A DNA stretch of 47,975 nucleotides from Okeania sp. SIO2C9 (lineage in GTDB: Bacteria; Cyanobacteriota; Cyanobacteriia; Cyanobacteriales; Microcoleaceae). The stretch lies in the NCBI RefSeq assembly GCF_010672455.1, contig NZ_JAAHGO010000010.1, positions 1 to 47,975 on the forward strand, written 5' to 3'. Shown here one piece after another: positions 7,702 through 16,611 of this stretch. Position 1 is the first letter of the stretch, and each line of letters begins with the position of its first letter. Under the pieces are notes generated by a model that saw nothing but the letters and a program-made list of their open reading frames with translations, made no database searches and had not been told where the DNA came from. The translations under genes were made by a program, and so were the position numbers.

Positions 7702-8079
7702 TTAAACACCTTCACACATTGAGCATAATGTTGAAATACCTTGCTCTACTATAATTACAGCTAAAACATAAGCTATCGCCAATAAGTATGCTTTTGGTAC
7801 TGTTCTTAATATTGTAATTTGCGCAAGCTTATTTAGTATTCTGTATCTTAAGGTTTTCTCACTAACATTTTTTAATAGCTCTTGTACAAAAGTGTTTTCA
7901 CACAAGGTTTCACAAATTGCAGAAGAGATTTCTTCTTGAGAAAGTCCTGTCAAATCTGAAAGAGTATCTTCTATAACTCCATTAAAAGTTTCAAGAAGGT
8001 CAAACGTGTCTTCAGATACATCATCATTAGGTTCAACTATCATCCGAGCTTGAGATATACTTTCAAGGTCAACTTGCAT
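7702..8079 (-). CDS. Hypothetical small protein with C-terminal membrane segment
   Basis: 125 residues from the ATG at 8079 (MQVDLESIS); the frame stays open to a TTG at 8103, which is less likely. The N-terminal two thirds are acidic and helical (DVSEDTFDLLETFNGVIED). A hydrophobic segment, KAYLLAIAYVLAVIIVEQG, follows near the C-terminus, and the tail is CSMCEG. I do not recognise a family. It lies 119 bp after the 441-residue gene on the same strand and may be its partner. Confidence 0.6.
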   Translation of the reverse strand: MQVDLESISQARMIVEPNDDVSEDTFDLLETFNGVIEDTLSDLTGLSQEEISSAICETLCENTFVQELLKNVSEKTLRYRILNKLAQITILRTVPKAYLLAIAYVLAVIIVEQGISTLCSMCEGV

Positions 8080-8198
8080 AGTTATTCTAAGTATTATTAA
8101 CAACTAACAATATTTTAGCTCTGTATAATAAGATCATCAAATAGAAGGCCATCAGCAGGACCAAAAACTCGCCAAGTCTTTCCACTACATGGGAATTA

Positions 8199-9524
8199 TT
8201 ACCACTGATTTTGCATATTCTTGATGCCGGCTACAAATGCCGCACCGAGCAATTGACAACGCTCGTAAAAATCTTGTTCACTGGTGTGGATGTTAGAGGT
8301 TTCGTTGGATGTTACAAGTCCCCTATTATATTCAATTGTCACCGTATTTATGGTTTTTGATATTAGGTTGTCATCATTAATGTCAAGATAATAATTGGCT
8401 TTTTTTATCACTTCTTCTAACCTTTGCAGCATCGTATTGGTAGCACCATAAACATCAGGACGCGATTTTTCCCAATTATCAATATTAATGGGTAGTCTGT
8501 TAGAAGCCTCCCGTATCATGCTTATAAACGGATCGACAAAAGCTTCCATTTGATATCGATTAACAGTACTGTATTTATCTGGTTCGTCAGGACTTGAGAC
8601 ATCTAGGACAGACACCAATGGTCTAACTAACTCTTGATACGATTTCAAGTCATGGGTATTGCGCAGATAATCTAGTAGTGCTTTGGTATCTGTACCACCA
8701 TTGTGCGGTGCAAATTTAGTTAAGTTCATTCCATCTAGTTTTGGTGAAAATAACGCATCGAGTATTTCATGGGAAAATGCTGAATAACTATGTGGTTCTA
8801 AACAGATAATAGGATAATTCGGATTTGTCATATACGCAGCAGCACGACATGCTCCAGCTACAGCAATACTCAAATCATGATTCTTTTTTAACCCTAGTTT
8901 TGTTTCGACCGTAGGCTGAGAAATATCTTTGTATAGAGGAGTCCCACGATAAGTGTGTGTATTGTAGACCTGATTAGTTCTACCTTCTTTTGCTGGAGCG
9001 CGATTGCCATTGCTGATAATTAAATTTGTCAATACTGCCGAACCACAGACAAAATTTTGATTATTTTGCCAAATACTTCCAGATACCTCCAAAACCCCAA
9101 CATCTGCTTGATTCCAAATTGTGTAAGGATTGCTAGAGCATACCGATTCATCAGCAATTACGTCATCAGATAATAGTCCATCAACACAAGAAGGTGGTAA
9201 GGTTCCGGCATGTGGTACATCAAGTATCATTTGTTTTTGAGTGCCTAAAGTACTAGGTCGGATAAAGCTTATGCTAGAGTCACTACGCCCCGTAATAAAA
9301 AGTGTATCGACCAATGATACAACGTATACGGGCGTATCTTGATACTCAAAATATGGTCGTGCCACCAAATGCATGGCATTGTACATTTCTTGTGACGTAT
9401 TAGGAAATTGTTTTTTTAACCAACTAGAGAATATGACTTGATCTGAAAACTCTTCGAGTATATTTCGATTGCTTAAATCCTTTCCTGTAAAACGCTGTAT
9501 AAAATCAATTGCTGTTGTGTGCAT
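8199..9524 (-). CDS. Possible N-formylglutamate amidohydrolase-like protein
   Basis: 441-residue soluble protein. ILDVPHAGTLPPS (about residue 98) followed by an acidic DES segment, then NGNRAP...RGTPLYKD (about 172-200), and later CLEPHSYSAF resemble, in order, the DSPHSGxxxP, DLNRAP...GxPxY and HSY/HSF segments of N-formylglutamate amidohydrolases, zinc-dependent deformylases. It is much longer than typical members (about 270 residues), with extra N- and C-terminal regions I cannot assign. ATG at 9524 is the only sensible start. It shares a strand with the small membrane protein at 7702-8079. Function remains tentative; substrate unknown. Confidence 0.55.
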   Translation of the reverse strand: MHTTAIDFIQRFTGKDLSNRNILEEFSDQVIFSSWLKKQFPNTSQEMYNAMHLVARPYFEYQDTPVYVVSLVDTLFITGRSDSSISFIRPSTLGTQKQMILDVPHAGTLPPSCVDGLLSDDVIADESVCSSNPYTIWNQADVGVLEVSGSIWQNNQNFVCGSAVLTNLIISNGNRAPAKEGRTNQVYNTHTYRGTPLYKDISQPTVETKLGLKKNHDLSIAVAGACRAAAYMTNPNYPIICLEPHSYSAFSHEILDALFSPKLDGMNLTKFAPHNGGTDTKALLDYLRNTHDLKSYQELVRPLVSVLDVSSPDEPDKYSTVNRYQMEAFVDPFISMIREASNRLPINIDNWEKSRPDVYGATNTMLQRLEEVIKKANYYLDINDDNLISKTINTVTIEYNRGLVTSNETSNIHTSEQDFYERCQLLGAAFVAGIKNMQNQW

Positions 9525-9705
9525 GGCTTTGCATTTATTTTTCTAACATAAACTAAATAAACATTACCAGGATATCGCGGGAGTATGAAAGCCCCGTCTT
9601 TTTAAAGCGGGGATGAAAGACGACACGGAGTAATTTATTGCTCCGTAATATTTTATCTGTTATGTTTATACCAAGTATGATAGTATAAGAATAGGAGGTG
9701 ATACT

Positions 9706-12700
9706 ATGTTGGTTTTTGAGTTCAAAGCATACGGAAAATTAAACCAGTACTTGGCAGTTAATGAAGCAATCCGTACCGCTCAGTTTGTCCGTGTGCGACG
9801 TGAAAGTCGCGTGTAAGGCGCATCAGCGCTAGTAATTGAGGAACTACTCCTCTAGAGGACTCTTTCCCTCTATTCCTATGTAAAAGGGTCACGAACCCCG
9901 CCTACTTTGGGAGTAAGTAATGAAACCACAAGGAATGCAAGGCACAAAAGCGAGATATACGGACAACTCAGTTGATATATCCCGCAAAGGAAAATTCCGA
10001 AAGGGTTAACGAAAGTGAATCATCATAAGTTCCGTGAACTGTAGCAGGCGAAATGAGTTGATACGCCCGACCAAAAGGTAAGTAGGTAAGTCATTGACGT
10101 GCGTACTTCAATGACGAAGGAGTATAATCCCTACCGGAATATAGATGGAACCCAATCCGAATGAATATTACACACGTGAAACACGGTAAGCCCCACTGGC
10201 TCTTGGACTAGATGAAAATCCAAGTAGGTTGACCGCAAGGAAAACGGATATGCCGAGGGGGTAAAGGATGCCAGAGAAAGCAAAAGCCAAGGGTAATGCC
10301 TTGGATAGGGGTTCAAGATTTGCCCTACACCAAAAGGTGGCAGACTTCTGGTAGGTCTTCAACGATAAAATCAAAGTAAAGGAATTGAACCGACGTGGAA
10401 GATAGGGTCAGCAATGACATCGGAACGAAGGAACCGTTAAATACATGGGAATCCATCGATTGGAAGCTTGTGAATAAACGGATTAAAAACCTGAGACGGA
10501 GAATTTATCGAGCAACTCAGAATGGTCAGTGGAACAAGGTTCGCAGCCTTATGAAGCTGATAATAAGAAGCTACTCCAATTTACTGTTGTCAGTGCGAAG
10601 AGTAACTCAAGAAAATGAGGGGAAAAATACGGCTGGCATTGATGGTCAGACGGTAAGTACACCCGCACAAAGAGTAAAACTCGTCAAAGAAATGCAGGAA
10701 TACGCCCTATGGAAAGCTCACCCTGCTAGAAGGGTATATATTCCAAAAGCTAATGGAAAACAAAGACCATTAGGGATTCCAACAATCACAAATCGCATAG
10801 CACAAGCAGTACTGAAGAATGCACTCGAACCTAACTGGGAAAGCCGAATGGAAGCCAGCAGTTATGGATTCAGACCCGGTAGAAGCTGTCACGATGCCAT
10901 ACAACACACCTGGACACGCCTTAATAAACAAGGAAATGACAGGTGGGTATTAGATGCAGATATCAAGGGCGCATTCGACAACATTAGCCACAACTTCATA
11001 CTCAAAACTATTGGGGAATTACCAGGTGCAGAGTTAATTAAGCAATGGCTAAAAGCAGGTTATGTAGAATCCGAGATATTCCACGAAACGGAAAGCGGGA
11101 CACCACAAGGGGGAATAATTTCACCCTTATTAGCTAATATCGCACTGGATGGAATCGAACAATTCCTCAGTCAATTCAAGAAAAGACAAGGGAAAAACAA
11201 ATCTCCTAGAGCGCCCAAATATGGGTTCGTTAGGTATGCTGACGATTTCATTATTACCGCCGAAACAAAAGAGGATATTGAGGAAATAATCCCCTCGGTA
11301 AAAGAACTCCTCAAAACAAGAGGACTGGAATTAAATGAGGATAAAACCAATATTGTTCATATAGAACAAGGATTCAACTTTCTGGGGTTCAATGTCCGTC
11401 ACTTCCAGGGAAGCTGTCTAGTAAAACCTCAAAAGGAAAAAGTAAAACTATTCCTTAGAGAAATACGGAAATGGCTCAAAACTAACAAACACGCCAAGCC
11501 TGAAGCAGTTATCCGATACCTAAACCCCCGAATCAGGGGGTGGGGAAACTACTATAAACACGGGGTAAGTAGCAAAACGTTCAGCTATGTTGACCACCAA
11601 ATTTTTCAAGCAATCTGGAAATGGTCATTAAGCAGACACCCAAACAAGGGAAAGAAATGGGTAGCGGGGAAATACTTTATCACTGTTAACGGCAGAAAAT
11701 GGAATTTCCACGCAATAGTCAACGATGGAAATGGGAAAAAGAAAAACTTAATCCTTACGAAACTCGGAGACTTACCAATAACCCGTCACGTCAAAGTCAA
11801 GGGAACAGCATCCCCCGACGACCCCAAACTAACCGAATATTGGGAAAAACGCAGAACCAACTACGGGAAAACATACTTTGCTAGAGGTTCAAAGCTATTT
11901 AAGGTAGCCCAAAACCAAAGCTGGAAATGCCCAATATGCGGTGAACACCTGTTTAATGGAGAAAAGCTACAAACCCACCATAAAGTGCAAGTAAAAGATG
12001 GAGGCACCAATAAGGAGGACAACCTAGTCCACCTACACCTCACCTGCCACAAGCACGTACACACGGGTAAAGGTTCTGAGATTTTGAAGGCTTGAGCCGG
12101 ATGATGGGAAACTGTCAAGTCCGGTTCTTAGGGGGGAGAGATGCGGCGACGTATGCTCTCCTACCCGACAATAGCTGCATTCGCTTATGGATGGACAATA
12201 AGCGAACGGGTAAGAATGATTTGCAAAAATATTGCTCTGTACTTGCCAAGGAATTTCCCTTTGCGAATGAACTCAACTCAATGGCTAGACAAGCCAGCGC
12301 AGAAAGAGCATGGTCATCTATTAATCGTTTTTATGAAAACTGTAAAAAAGGAGTAGCTGGTAAAAAGGGGTTTCCAAAATTTCAAAAAAATTGTCGTACT
12401 GTTGAGTATAAAACTACGGGTTGGAAGTTAGCACCTGACCGTAAGTCAATAACTTTTTCTGATAAGAAAGGCATTGGACGCTTAAGGTTAAAAGGTACTC
12501 GTGATTTGCACTTTTTTCAAATCAAGCAAATTAAACGAGTTCGATTGGTAAAACGTGCAGATGGTGTTTATGTTCAATTTTGTATTGATTCAGAACGTCG
12601 AGAAGATATCACGCCAACGGGGAATACCGTAGGTTTAGATGTTGGATTAAAGGAATACTATACCGACTCAAACGGCGAGGTCGTCAAAAATCCAACTTTT

Positions 12701-13300
12701 TTGCGTAAGGCCGAAAAAGTCCTTAAACGGGATCAACGTCGAGTATCAAAGAAAGAAAAAGGTTCAAACAATAGAGGCAAAGCTAGACATATTTTAGGTA
12801 AGCGCCACCTTAAAATAAGTAGGCAACGTAAAGACCATGCTGTGAAGTTAGCACGGTGCGTAGTTCAGTCTAACGACTTGATAGCCTATGAAGATTTGAG
12901 AATCAAAAATATGGTGAAAAATCACTGTCTAGCTAAGTCTATTAATGATGCGTCCTGGTATCAGTTCCGTGTATGGCTTGAATATTTTGCAAAAGTATTT
13001 AAGCGTGTCACGGTTGCTGTTAATCCTCAATATACCAGTCAAAATTGCTCTAGCTGTGGAGAAGTTGTTAAGAAAACATTGTCTACCAGAACTCATGCTT
13101 GTAAGTGTGGGTGCGTGTTGGATAGAGATGAAAACGCAGCTATCAATATTTTGCATCGTGGACTTAGTACGGTAGGGCATACCGGAACTACTGCGCTAGA
13201 CGCAGAAAACGCTTGGGGAGATGAAACCTCTACTCAGCTTGGCGCAAGCTTGGTTGAGCAAGTATTGTCGCGGAACCAAGAATCCCCGTCTCGTGATTAG
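9706..13300 (+). CDS. tnpB: RNA-guided nuclease TnpB, interrupted by a group II intron
   Basis: Exon 1 is 9706-9792 (29 codons, [11 protein letters not shown]...TAQFVR; ribosome site AGGAGG at 9693-9698). Exon 2 is 12170-13300 (NSCIRLWMD onward). Joining them gives an uninterrupted 405-residue TnpB. The RuvC-like triad is present: D186 (GLDVGL), E270 (YEDLRI) and the Asp of DRDENAA (347-349). The zinc finger C322-x2-C325...C340-x-C342 is also present. TnpB is a guide-RNA-directed DNA nuclease; the guide RNA normally derives from the 3' end of the gene and the right end of the element. The stop codon lies inside the right-end hairpin. Without splicing, only a 29-residue stub plus intron-encoded residues would be made, so expression depends on the intron. 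Confidence 0.9.
10395..12095 (+). CDS. Group II intron reverse transcriptase/maturase with HNH endonuclease
   Basis: 566 residues, GTG start. Order: RT0-RT7 (RPLGIPT near 124, [14 protein letters not shown] near 155, catalytic [13 protein letters not shown] near 185, [14 protein letters not shown] near 236, YADD at 281-284), maturase/thumb domain X (about 340-440), then a C-terminal HNH nuclease ([20 protein letters not shown]). The protein helps splicing and drives retrohoming: target-DNA cleavage by HNH and cDNA synthesis by RT. All catalytic residues seen are intact. It lies wholly inside the intron and ends just before domain V. Confidence 0.95.
   Translation: MEDRVSNDIGTKEPLNTWESIDWKLVNKRIKNLRRRIYRATQNGQWNKVRSLMKLIIRSYSNLLLSVRRVTQENEGKNTAGIDGQTVSTPAQRVKLVKEMQEYALWKAHPARRVYIPKANGKQRPLGIPTITNRIAQAVLKNALEPNWESRMEASSYGFRPGRSCHDAIQHTWTRLNKQGNDRWVLDADIKGAFDNISHNFILKTIGELPGAELIKQWLKAGYVESEIFHETESGTPQGGIISPLLANIALDGIEQFLSQFKKRQGKNKSPRAPKYGFVRYADDFIITAETKEDIEEIIPSVKELLKTRGLELNEDKTNIVHIEQGFNFLGFNVRHFQGSCLVKPQKEKVKLFLREIRKWLKTNKHAKPEAVIRYLNPRIRGWGNYYKHGVSSKTFSYVDHQIFQAIWKWSLSRHPNKGKKWVAGKYFITVNGRKWNFHAIVNDGNGKKKNLILTKLGDLPITRHVKVKGTASPDDPKLTEYWEKRRTNYGKTYFARGSKLFKVAQNQSWKCPICGEHLFNGEKLQTHHKVQVKDGGTNKEDNLVHLHLTCHKHVHTGKGSEILKA
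12094..12128 (+). ncRNA. Group II intron domain V
   Basis: 35-nt hairpin starting GAGCCGGATGATGGG with a GAAA-type tetraloop region and ending GTCCGGTTCT. It holds the AGC catalytic triad at the expected position. It begins two bases before the end of the maturase stop codon. Confidence 0.85.
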
Positions 13301-13364
13301 CGGGGAGTGTCAACATATCTGATATTTTCAGAGTTCAAAGAAAAATTAAACATAGCTAAGACAG

Positions 13365-13403
13365 AAATTTGGCTCAATTGATGGCGAGATTGACTGAAAC
13401 TTA
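13365..13403 (+). pseudogene. moaB 3'-end relic
   Basis: AATTTGGCTCAATTGATGGC and the following bases repeat the last 13 codons of moaB at 7166-7204 with a few changes, including the stop (NLAQLMARLTET). Only this tail remains. It shows that the stretch upstream of the HbpS-like gene derives from a second copy of the moaB neighbourhood. Confidence 0.75.
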
Positions 13404-13521
13404 GAAATAATAAAATGGTATTGTCTAATAGCCTGTAATTTGCTAGTGTACTTAAAGTCTGAATATATAACCCAATCAGCTAAATTAACAGCTATCTAAG
13501 TCAAGTCCAATGGAGGGATTA

Positions 13522-13917
13522 ATGGTTACATTAGAAGATGCCAGAAGAGTAATTAGTGCCGCCGAAAAAAAAGCACTCGAAATTGGTCAACCAATGAATA
13601 TAGCAGTAGTGGATGGGGGAGGAAATCTGGTAGCCCATGTACGAATGGATGGAGCTTGGATCGGAAGTATCGATATCTCCATTAAAAAAGCGTACACTTC
13701 GCGGGCGTTCAATCTGGCTACTAAAGATTTAGCCGAACAGAGTCAATCAGGAGGACAATTTTTTGGGATTCATGCCTCTAACAATGGCAAAATCATGATT
13801 TTTGCTGGGGGAATACCCCTTGACAGTGAAGGACAAGTAGTGGGGGCAATTGGAGTTAGTGGGGGGTCGGGAGAGCAAGACCATGCCGTAGCCCAAGCTG
13901 GAGCCGCCGTATTTTAG
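13522..13917 (+). CDS. HbpS/GlcG-family protein (DUF336)
   Basis: 131 residues from the ATG at 13522, preceded by GGAGGG; an ATG at 13510 is possible but overlaps that ribosome site. The protein has the family core: LEDARRVISAAEKKA, MNIAVVDGGGNLVAHVRMDGA, SIDISIKKAYTSRAF, and the Gly-rich C-terminus VGAIGVSGGSGEQDHAVA. Family members include the heme-binding, redox-linked HbpS and GlcG. They form small oligomers, often with unclear cofactor. It is complete and sits convergent to hisI copy 2. A role in metal or heme handling is only suggested by context. Confidence 0.85.
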   Translation: MVTLEDARRVISAAEKKALEIGQPMNIAVVDGGGNLVAHVRMDGAWIGSIDISIKKAYTSRAFNLATKDLAEQSQSGGQFFGIHASNNGKIMIFAGGIPLDSEGQVVGAIGVSGGSGEQDHAVAQAGAAVF

Positions 13918-14023
13918 TTGTTGAAACGCCATTAGAAATGGATAAGGTAAAATCAGGCTTAGAGGAGTCTATTTCTTCTCACTTGATTCTACCTTCATAG
14001 TTACAAGTGATTGGGAGTGTAAA

Positions 14024-14509
14024 TTATAATTGTGTTGGGTTAGGGGCATCACCATAAACGGCTTTTGGCTCAAATGTTTTCTCGGTTTCAGTAAAAGTTA
14101 ACTGTAGTGGTTGCTGGGAAGAAACAACACTTTTGCCCGTAGGAATACGGCGATAAAAACAAGAACGATAACCCACGTGACAACTAGCCCCCGAACCAGC
14201 TACTATAACCTGCATCCAGAGACAATCTTGGTCATCATCAATTGTTAACTGCGCTACTTTTTGCACAAGTCCACTGGATTGACCTTTATGCCATAGTTGC
14301 TGACGACTGCGACTGTAATAGTGAGCTTCTCCCGTTTCAATGGTTTTAACTAAAGCCTCTTCGTTCATATAAGCATGCATCAGCACTTCACCCGTGTTGA
14401 AATCGGTGGTAACGACTGGAATCAAACCATTGCAGTCGAATTTGGGAGCAAGGAACAAACCTTCTTCTACTTGTTCTACTGAAGTTCTGGCAGTAAATAG
14501 GGGATTCAT
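14024..14509 (-). CDS. hisI: Phosphoribosyl-AMP cyclohydrolase paralogue, copy 2
   Basis: 161 residues, near-identical to copy 1 at 4092-4577. It has the same [14 protein letters not shown] and [12 protein letters not shown] signatures and the same altered DDDQDC metal motif in place of D-C-D-x-D. Copy-specific changes are conservative (e.g. FDCNG for FDANG, FYRRI for FYRCI) and there is no frameshift, so both copies seem under selection. A Zur-like operator lies 21 bp upstream, slightly degraded in its right half. The 3' end of a feoB-like gene lies just upstream, pointing to a former cluster with the gene at 17492. Confidence 0.9.
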   Translation of the reverse strand: MNPLFTARTSVEQVEEGLFLAPKFDCNGLIPVVTTDFNTGEVLMHAYMNEEALVKTIETGEAHYYSRSRQQLWHKGQSSGLVQKVAQLTIDDDQDCLWMQVIVAGSGASCHVGYRSCFYRRIPTGKSVVSSQQPLQLTFTETEKTFEPKAVYGDAPNPTQL

Positions 14510-14530
14510 AGTGGCTCAACTTTTCAATTT

Positions 14531-14545
14531 TGATAATCATTATAC
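14531..14545. promoter_or_regulatory. Degenerate Zur-type operator before hisI copy 2
   Basis: TGATAATCATTATAC: left half perfect, right half 5 of 7. It is placed 21 bp before the hisI start, almost the same spacing as the perfect site at copy 1. Its weaker symmetry may mean weaker repression. Confidence 0.65.
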
Positions 14546-14562
14546 TATAAAAGGAATTCCCT

Positions 14563-14748
14563 TTAGCTAATTAACAGTCCACCCCAAGCAAGTAATAGAG
14601 AAAAAAAGATTGCAGCGATCGCTTCATTGCCAAAATTCCCCACAAAAAGAACCAGATCGATCCCCATACGTTCAAGGGCAATTCGATCTTTAGTTTCCCA
14701 TTGGTCGTGAACATCTCCCACGACTGCAATTTTTACTTTTGCTTTCAT
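14563..14748 (-). pseudogene. Chimera of metallophosphoesterase head and feoB-like tail
   Basis: 61-codon frame. Residues 1-42 (MKAKVKIAVVGDVHDQW, ALERMGIDLVLFVGNFGNEA) match the start of a cyanobacterial calcineurin-like metallophosphatase, with the GDVHDQW metal motif. Residues 43-61 (AIAAIFFSLLLAWGGLLIS) repeat the C-terminus of the FeoB-like protein at 17492. The join falls on a HIP1 octamer GCGATCGC, and the DNA from there to 14562 is nearly the same as 17491-17545. It is a recombination scar, not a functional gene. Confidence 0.8.
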
Positions 14749-15130
14749 GACTACAGCGATATTGGCGTTCTACTTGAAGGTGCAAACGGTTTCTCAAAAC
14801 TAATCCCAATACATCTACCACAATGTGACGTTTTCTCCCTTTCACTTTTTTCAAGCCATCCACACCTCGTTCAGGCCCTGTGCTTGGTGCGCGTTCCCTA
14901 GGCGAGGTTTCCTCGCCGGGGTCGCATCCGCTTTTTGATGTCCCTCCACAGATTGACTGTCAATCAGTCCCAAACTTGGGGACTGATTTCGCCCTTCTTT
15001 TGTCCTCACTTTTGCTATGAGTTTCTCATTGATTTCTTCCCACAGATGCGTTTTAACCAAGCGACGATAGTAGCCGTATACCGTTTGCCAGCAGGGGAAA
15101 TCATGGGGTAATGCTCTGTTCCTGCTGATT
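14749..15130 (-). pseudogene. IS5-family transposase fragment
   Basis: The minus strand reads LPHDFPCWQTVYGYYRRLVK, THLWEEINEKL and SLGLIDSQSV, then a frame change near 14920-14940 and a degraded KGRKRH-like stretch. This is the middle of an IS5-type DDE transposase: HLWEEI plus the LIDSQSV catalytic Asp region. Both ends are missing and at least two frame breaks occur. Confidence 0.8.
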
Positions 15131-15144
15131 TGCTTTAAATTTTT

Positions 15145-15699
15145 TTACTTTTTCACATTAATACAGTTTTGTGGCGTATCTTGGCCACTGACTATAAAAT
15201 TTTGGCAAGTCATTATCAGGTAGTTGTTCTGTCCTAAAGTGTAACCAATGAGAGCTACAAAGAGAACAATTCCGACGAGACCAATAATCAATCTACGTTT
15301 AAGAAGAAGAATCTGCGGATTGGTAAAATGGAAAAAGACATAGACTACATAGGGTAAAGAAATAGTAAGCACCAGAATACCTACTATATGAATCCAGACA
15401 TCCTGTATTTGTCCAATTTCTGATGGGTCATCAATAATTTTAAGGATCAGCCAGATAGTTGGTAAGGAGAGTATGAAATACCCCCACGACTTTTGGCCAG
15501 GCAGAATGTTCTTTTGTACGACTATAGTTATTAAAAGAATACTCAAGGAAAATAGCCATATTGATAGAATATGTCCCAGGAAAATAACTCCGAAAGCACC
15601 AAGATTAAAACTAAGATCCCAAGCATAGTACACAAGCCCAAGGATCGGACCAACTAAAGTAGTTATTTTGCTTTTTGATATTTCTTGCTCTGTGTTCAT
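15145..15699 (-). CDS. Hypothetical multi-pass membrane protein
   Basis: 184 residues with about five hydrophobic segments (around residues 12-30, 35-60, 70-88, 103-125, 135-158) and a C-terminal extramembrane tail with two cysteines (MTCQNFIV, TPQNCINV). The start ATG at 15699 is clear. I recognise no family. It survives intact between two decayed insertion sequences. Confidence 0.6.
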   Translation of the reverse strand: MNTEQEISKSKITTLVGPILGLVYYAWDLSFNLGAFGVIFLGHILSIWLFSLSILLITIVVQKNILPGQKSWGYFILSLPTIWLILKIIDDPSEIGQIQDVWIHIVGILVLTISLPYVVYVFFHFTNPQILLLKRRLIIGLVGIVLFVALIGYTLGQNNYLIMTCQNFIVSGQDTPQNCINVKK

Positions 15700-15758
15700 A
15701 TCGCTTACTTTGAGTCTGTTTTTGTAGAGTCGAAATGGCGTTGGAGAATGCGTAATGT

Positions 15759-16120
15759 TTAAGCAGAAACTGGCACAGTTTTAAATCTCAAGTAATGTAC
15801 GAGTAAACGAATCGAATACTTTAACATTGTCAAAGACTTAGAATAGCAGAGAGTTTTTCGATGAAGTCTGGCTAAATAATGTCTTAGACGAGTATTTTCT
15901 CCTTCAACGCGGGTCATATAAGTTTTGCTAACAAGATGGTCTTCTGGTTCAATTTTTCGGTTGAAGTCCCAGTATGAGCTCATCCTCACACCATACTTCT
16001 ATATCTGCCTGTGGGTATTTACTTTGAAGTTTGGCTAACTCAAGAATGATTTGAAATTTTTGATGAACAAGATTTTGGATTTGAGAATTGCTAGAATGAT
16101 TAATATTAGGTTTTTTTTAG
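15759..16120 (-). pseudogene. IS630 / IS1 transposase remnants joined
   Basis: The upstream part (about 15985-16120) reads FQIILELAKLQSKYPQADIE then VWCEDE, the first DDE region of IS630-type transposases. The downstream part (15759-15985, another frame) reads MTRVEGENTRLRHYLARLHR then KTLCYSKS, the C-terminus of an IS1-family InsB. Neither is complete. The overlap suggests one decayed element truncated by another. Confidence 0.7.
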
Positions 16121-16146
16121 TTAAAGCCTAAGGCTTTGTTGCAGTA

Positions 16147-16611
16147 TCATTCCATAATGTGCAACTCCGAAAACATAGGATAACGGGTTAACACTTTTGC
16201 GATTTCTTTTGCCTTGCCGTTAAGTAGATAGTGTAAGTCATTACCTGGTAGTCGATCGGCTCTGAGAACGCCACCTTTCATTTCAATTTGGTCACTCGTT
16301 GCAACACAATACTGATTAAAGTCTTGCCCTGAGGCTGTTAGTGGCCGAAACTGCCAAAAGTCTTCTTTCTTAGTAGTTTCATCCGTGTAGTTTACACTCA
16401 AATCAGTTATATATCCACTCATATCGCTGTCGGCACCATTTATAAATGCCTGAGCTGAGCATGTTCCACCGCGAATCACTAAACCTGCATACGATGGTTG
16501 GGAAAAACCAATTACGCTAATGGTGACTACAAGCATAACTATAATCATGCTTCGCAAGTAACTCGAAACCCAGGTTGGAATATTTGTCATAACCTTAGTT
16601 ATTCTATTCAT
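16147..16611 (-). CDS. Hypothetical secreted protein, 154 aa
   Basis: Begins with a signal peptide: basic start, hydrophobic core MIIVMLVVTISVIGF, then the cleavage-like PSYAG near residue 42. The mature part has two cysteines (C51, C97), likely a disulfide, and no domain I recognise. Its start codon overlaps the stop codon of the upstream fragment as ATGA, so translational coupling is possible. Confidence 0.6.
   Translation of the reverse strand: MNRITKVMTNIPTWVSSYLRSMIIVMLVVTISVIGFSQPSYAGLVIRGGTCSAQAFINGADSDMSGYITDLSVNYTDETTKKEDFWQFRPLTASGQDFNQYCVATSDQIEMKGGVLRADRLPGNDLHYLLNGKAKEIAKVLTRYPMFSELHIME

Larger units (their letters stand above)
9793..12169 (+). mobile_element. Complete group II intron with reverse transcriptase
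   Basis: 2377-bp intron. The 5' end is GTGCGACGTGAAAG (GUGYG-type) and the 3' end is CTACCCGAC (AY-type). Domain V (12094-12128) starts GAGCCGGATG and pairs with its 3' side AAGTCCGGTTCT; domain VI follows. The structural domains I-IV occupy 9793-10394, then the RT/maturase gene. The boundaries are confirmed independently because removing exactly this segment restores the TnpB frame between FVR and NSC. Nothing essential is visibly missing, so it could be mobile and self-splicing with its maturase. Confidence 0.92.
9588..13313 (+). mobile_element. IS200/IS605-group (IS1341-like) element carrying a group II intron
   Basis: Element with only tnpB and no tnpA. Left-end hairpin CCCCG-TCTTTTTAAAG-CGGGG at 9592-9612, right-end hairpin CCCCG-TCTCGTGATTAG-CGGGG at 13284-13305, ending near GAGTGTCAA at 13313. 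The two hairpins share the same stem, as expected for IS200/IS605 subterminal palindromes. tnpB is interrupted by an intron but otherwise intact. The exact outer ends are estimates. Confidence 0.8.

Noticed and set aside
12092-12169. Open frame joining intron end to tnpB exon 2
   Set aside because: The frame from 12092 is open by chance through domain V/VI; the true joint is at 12170 after splicing.
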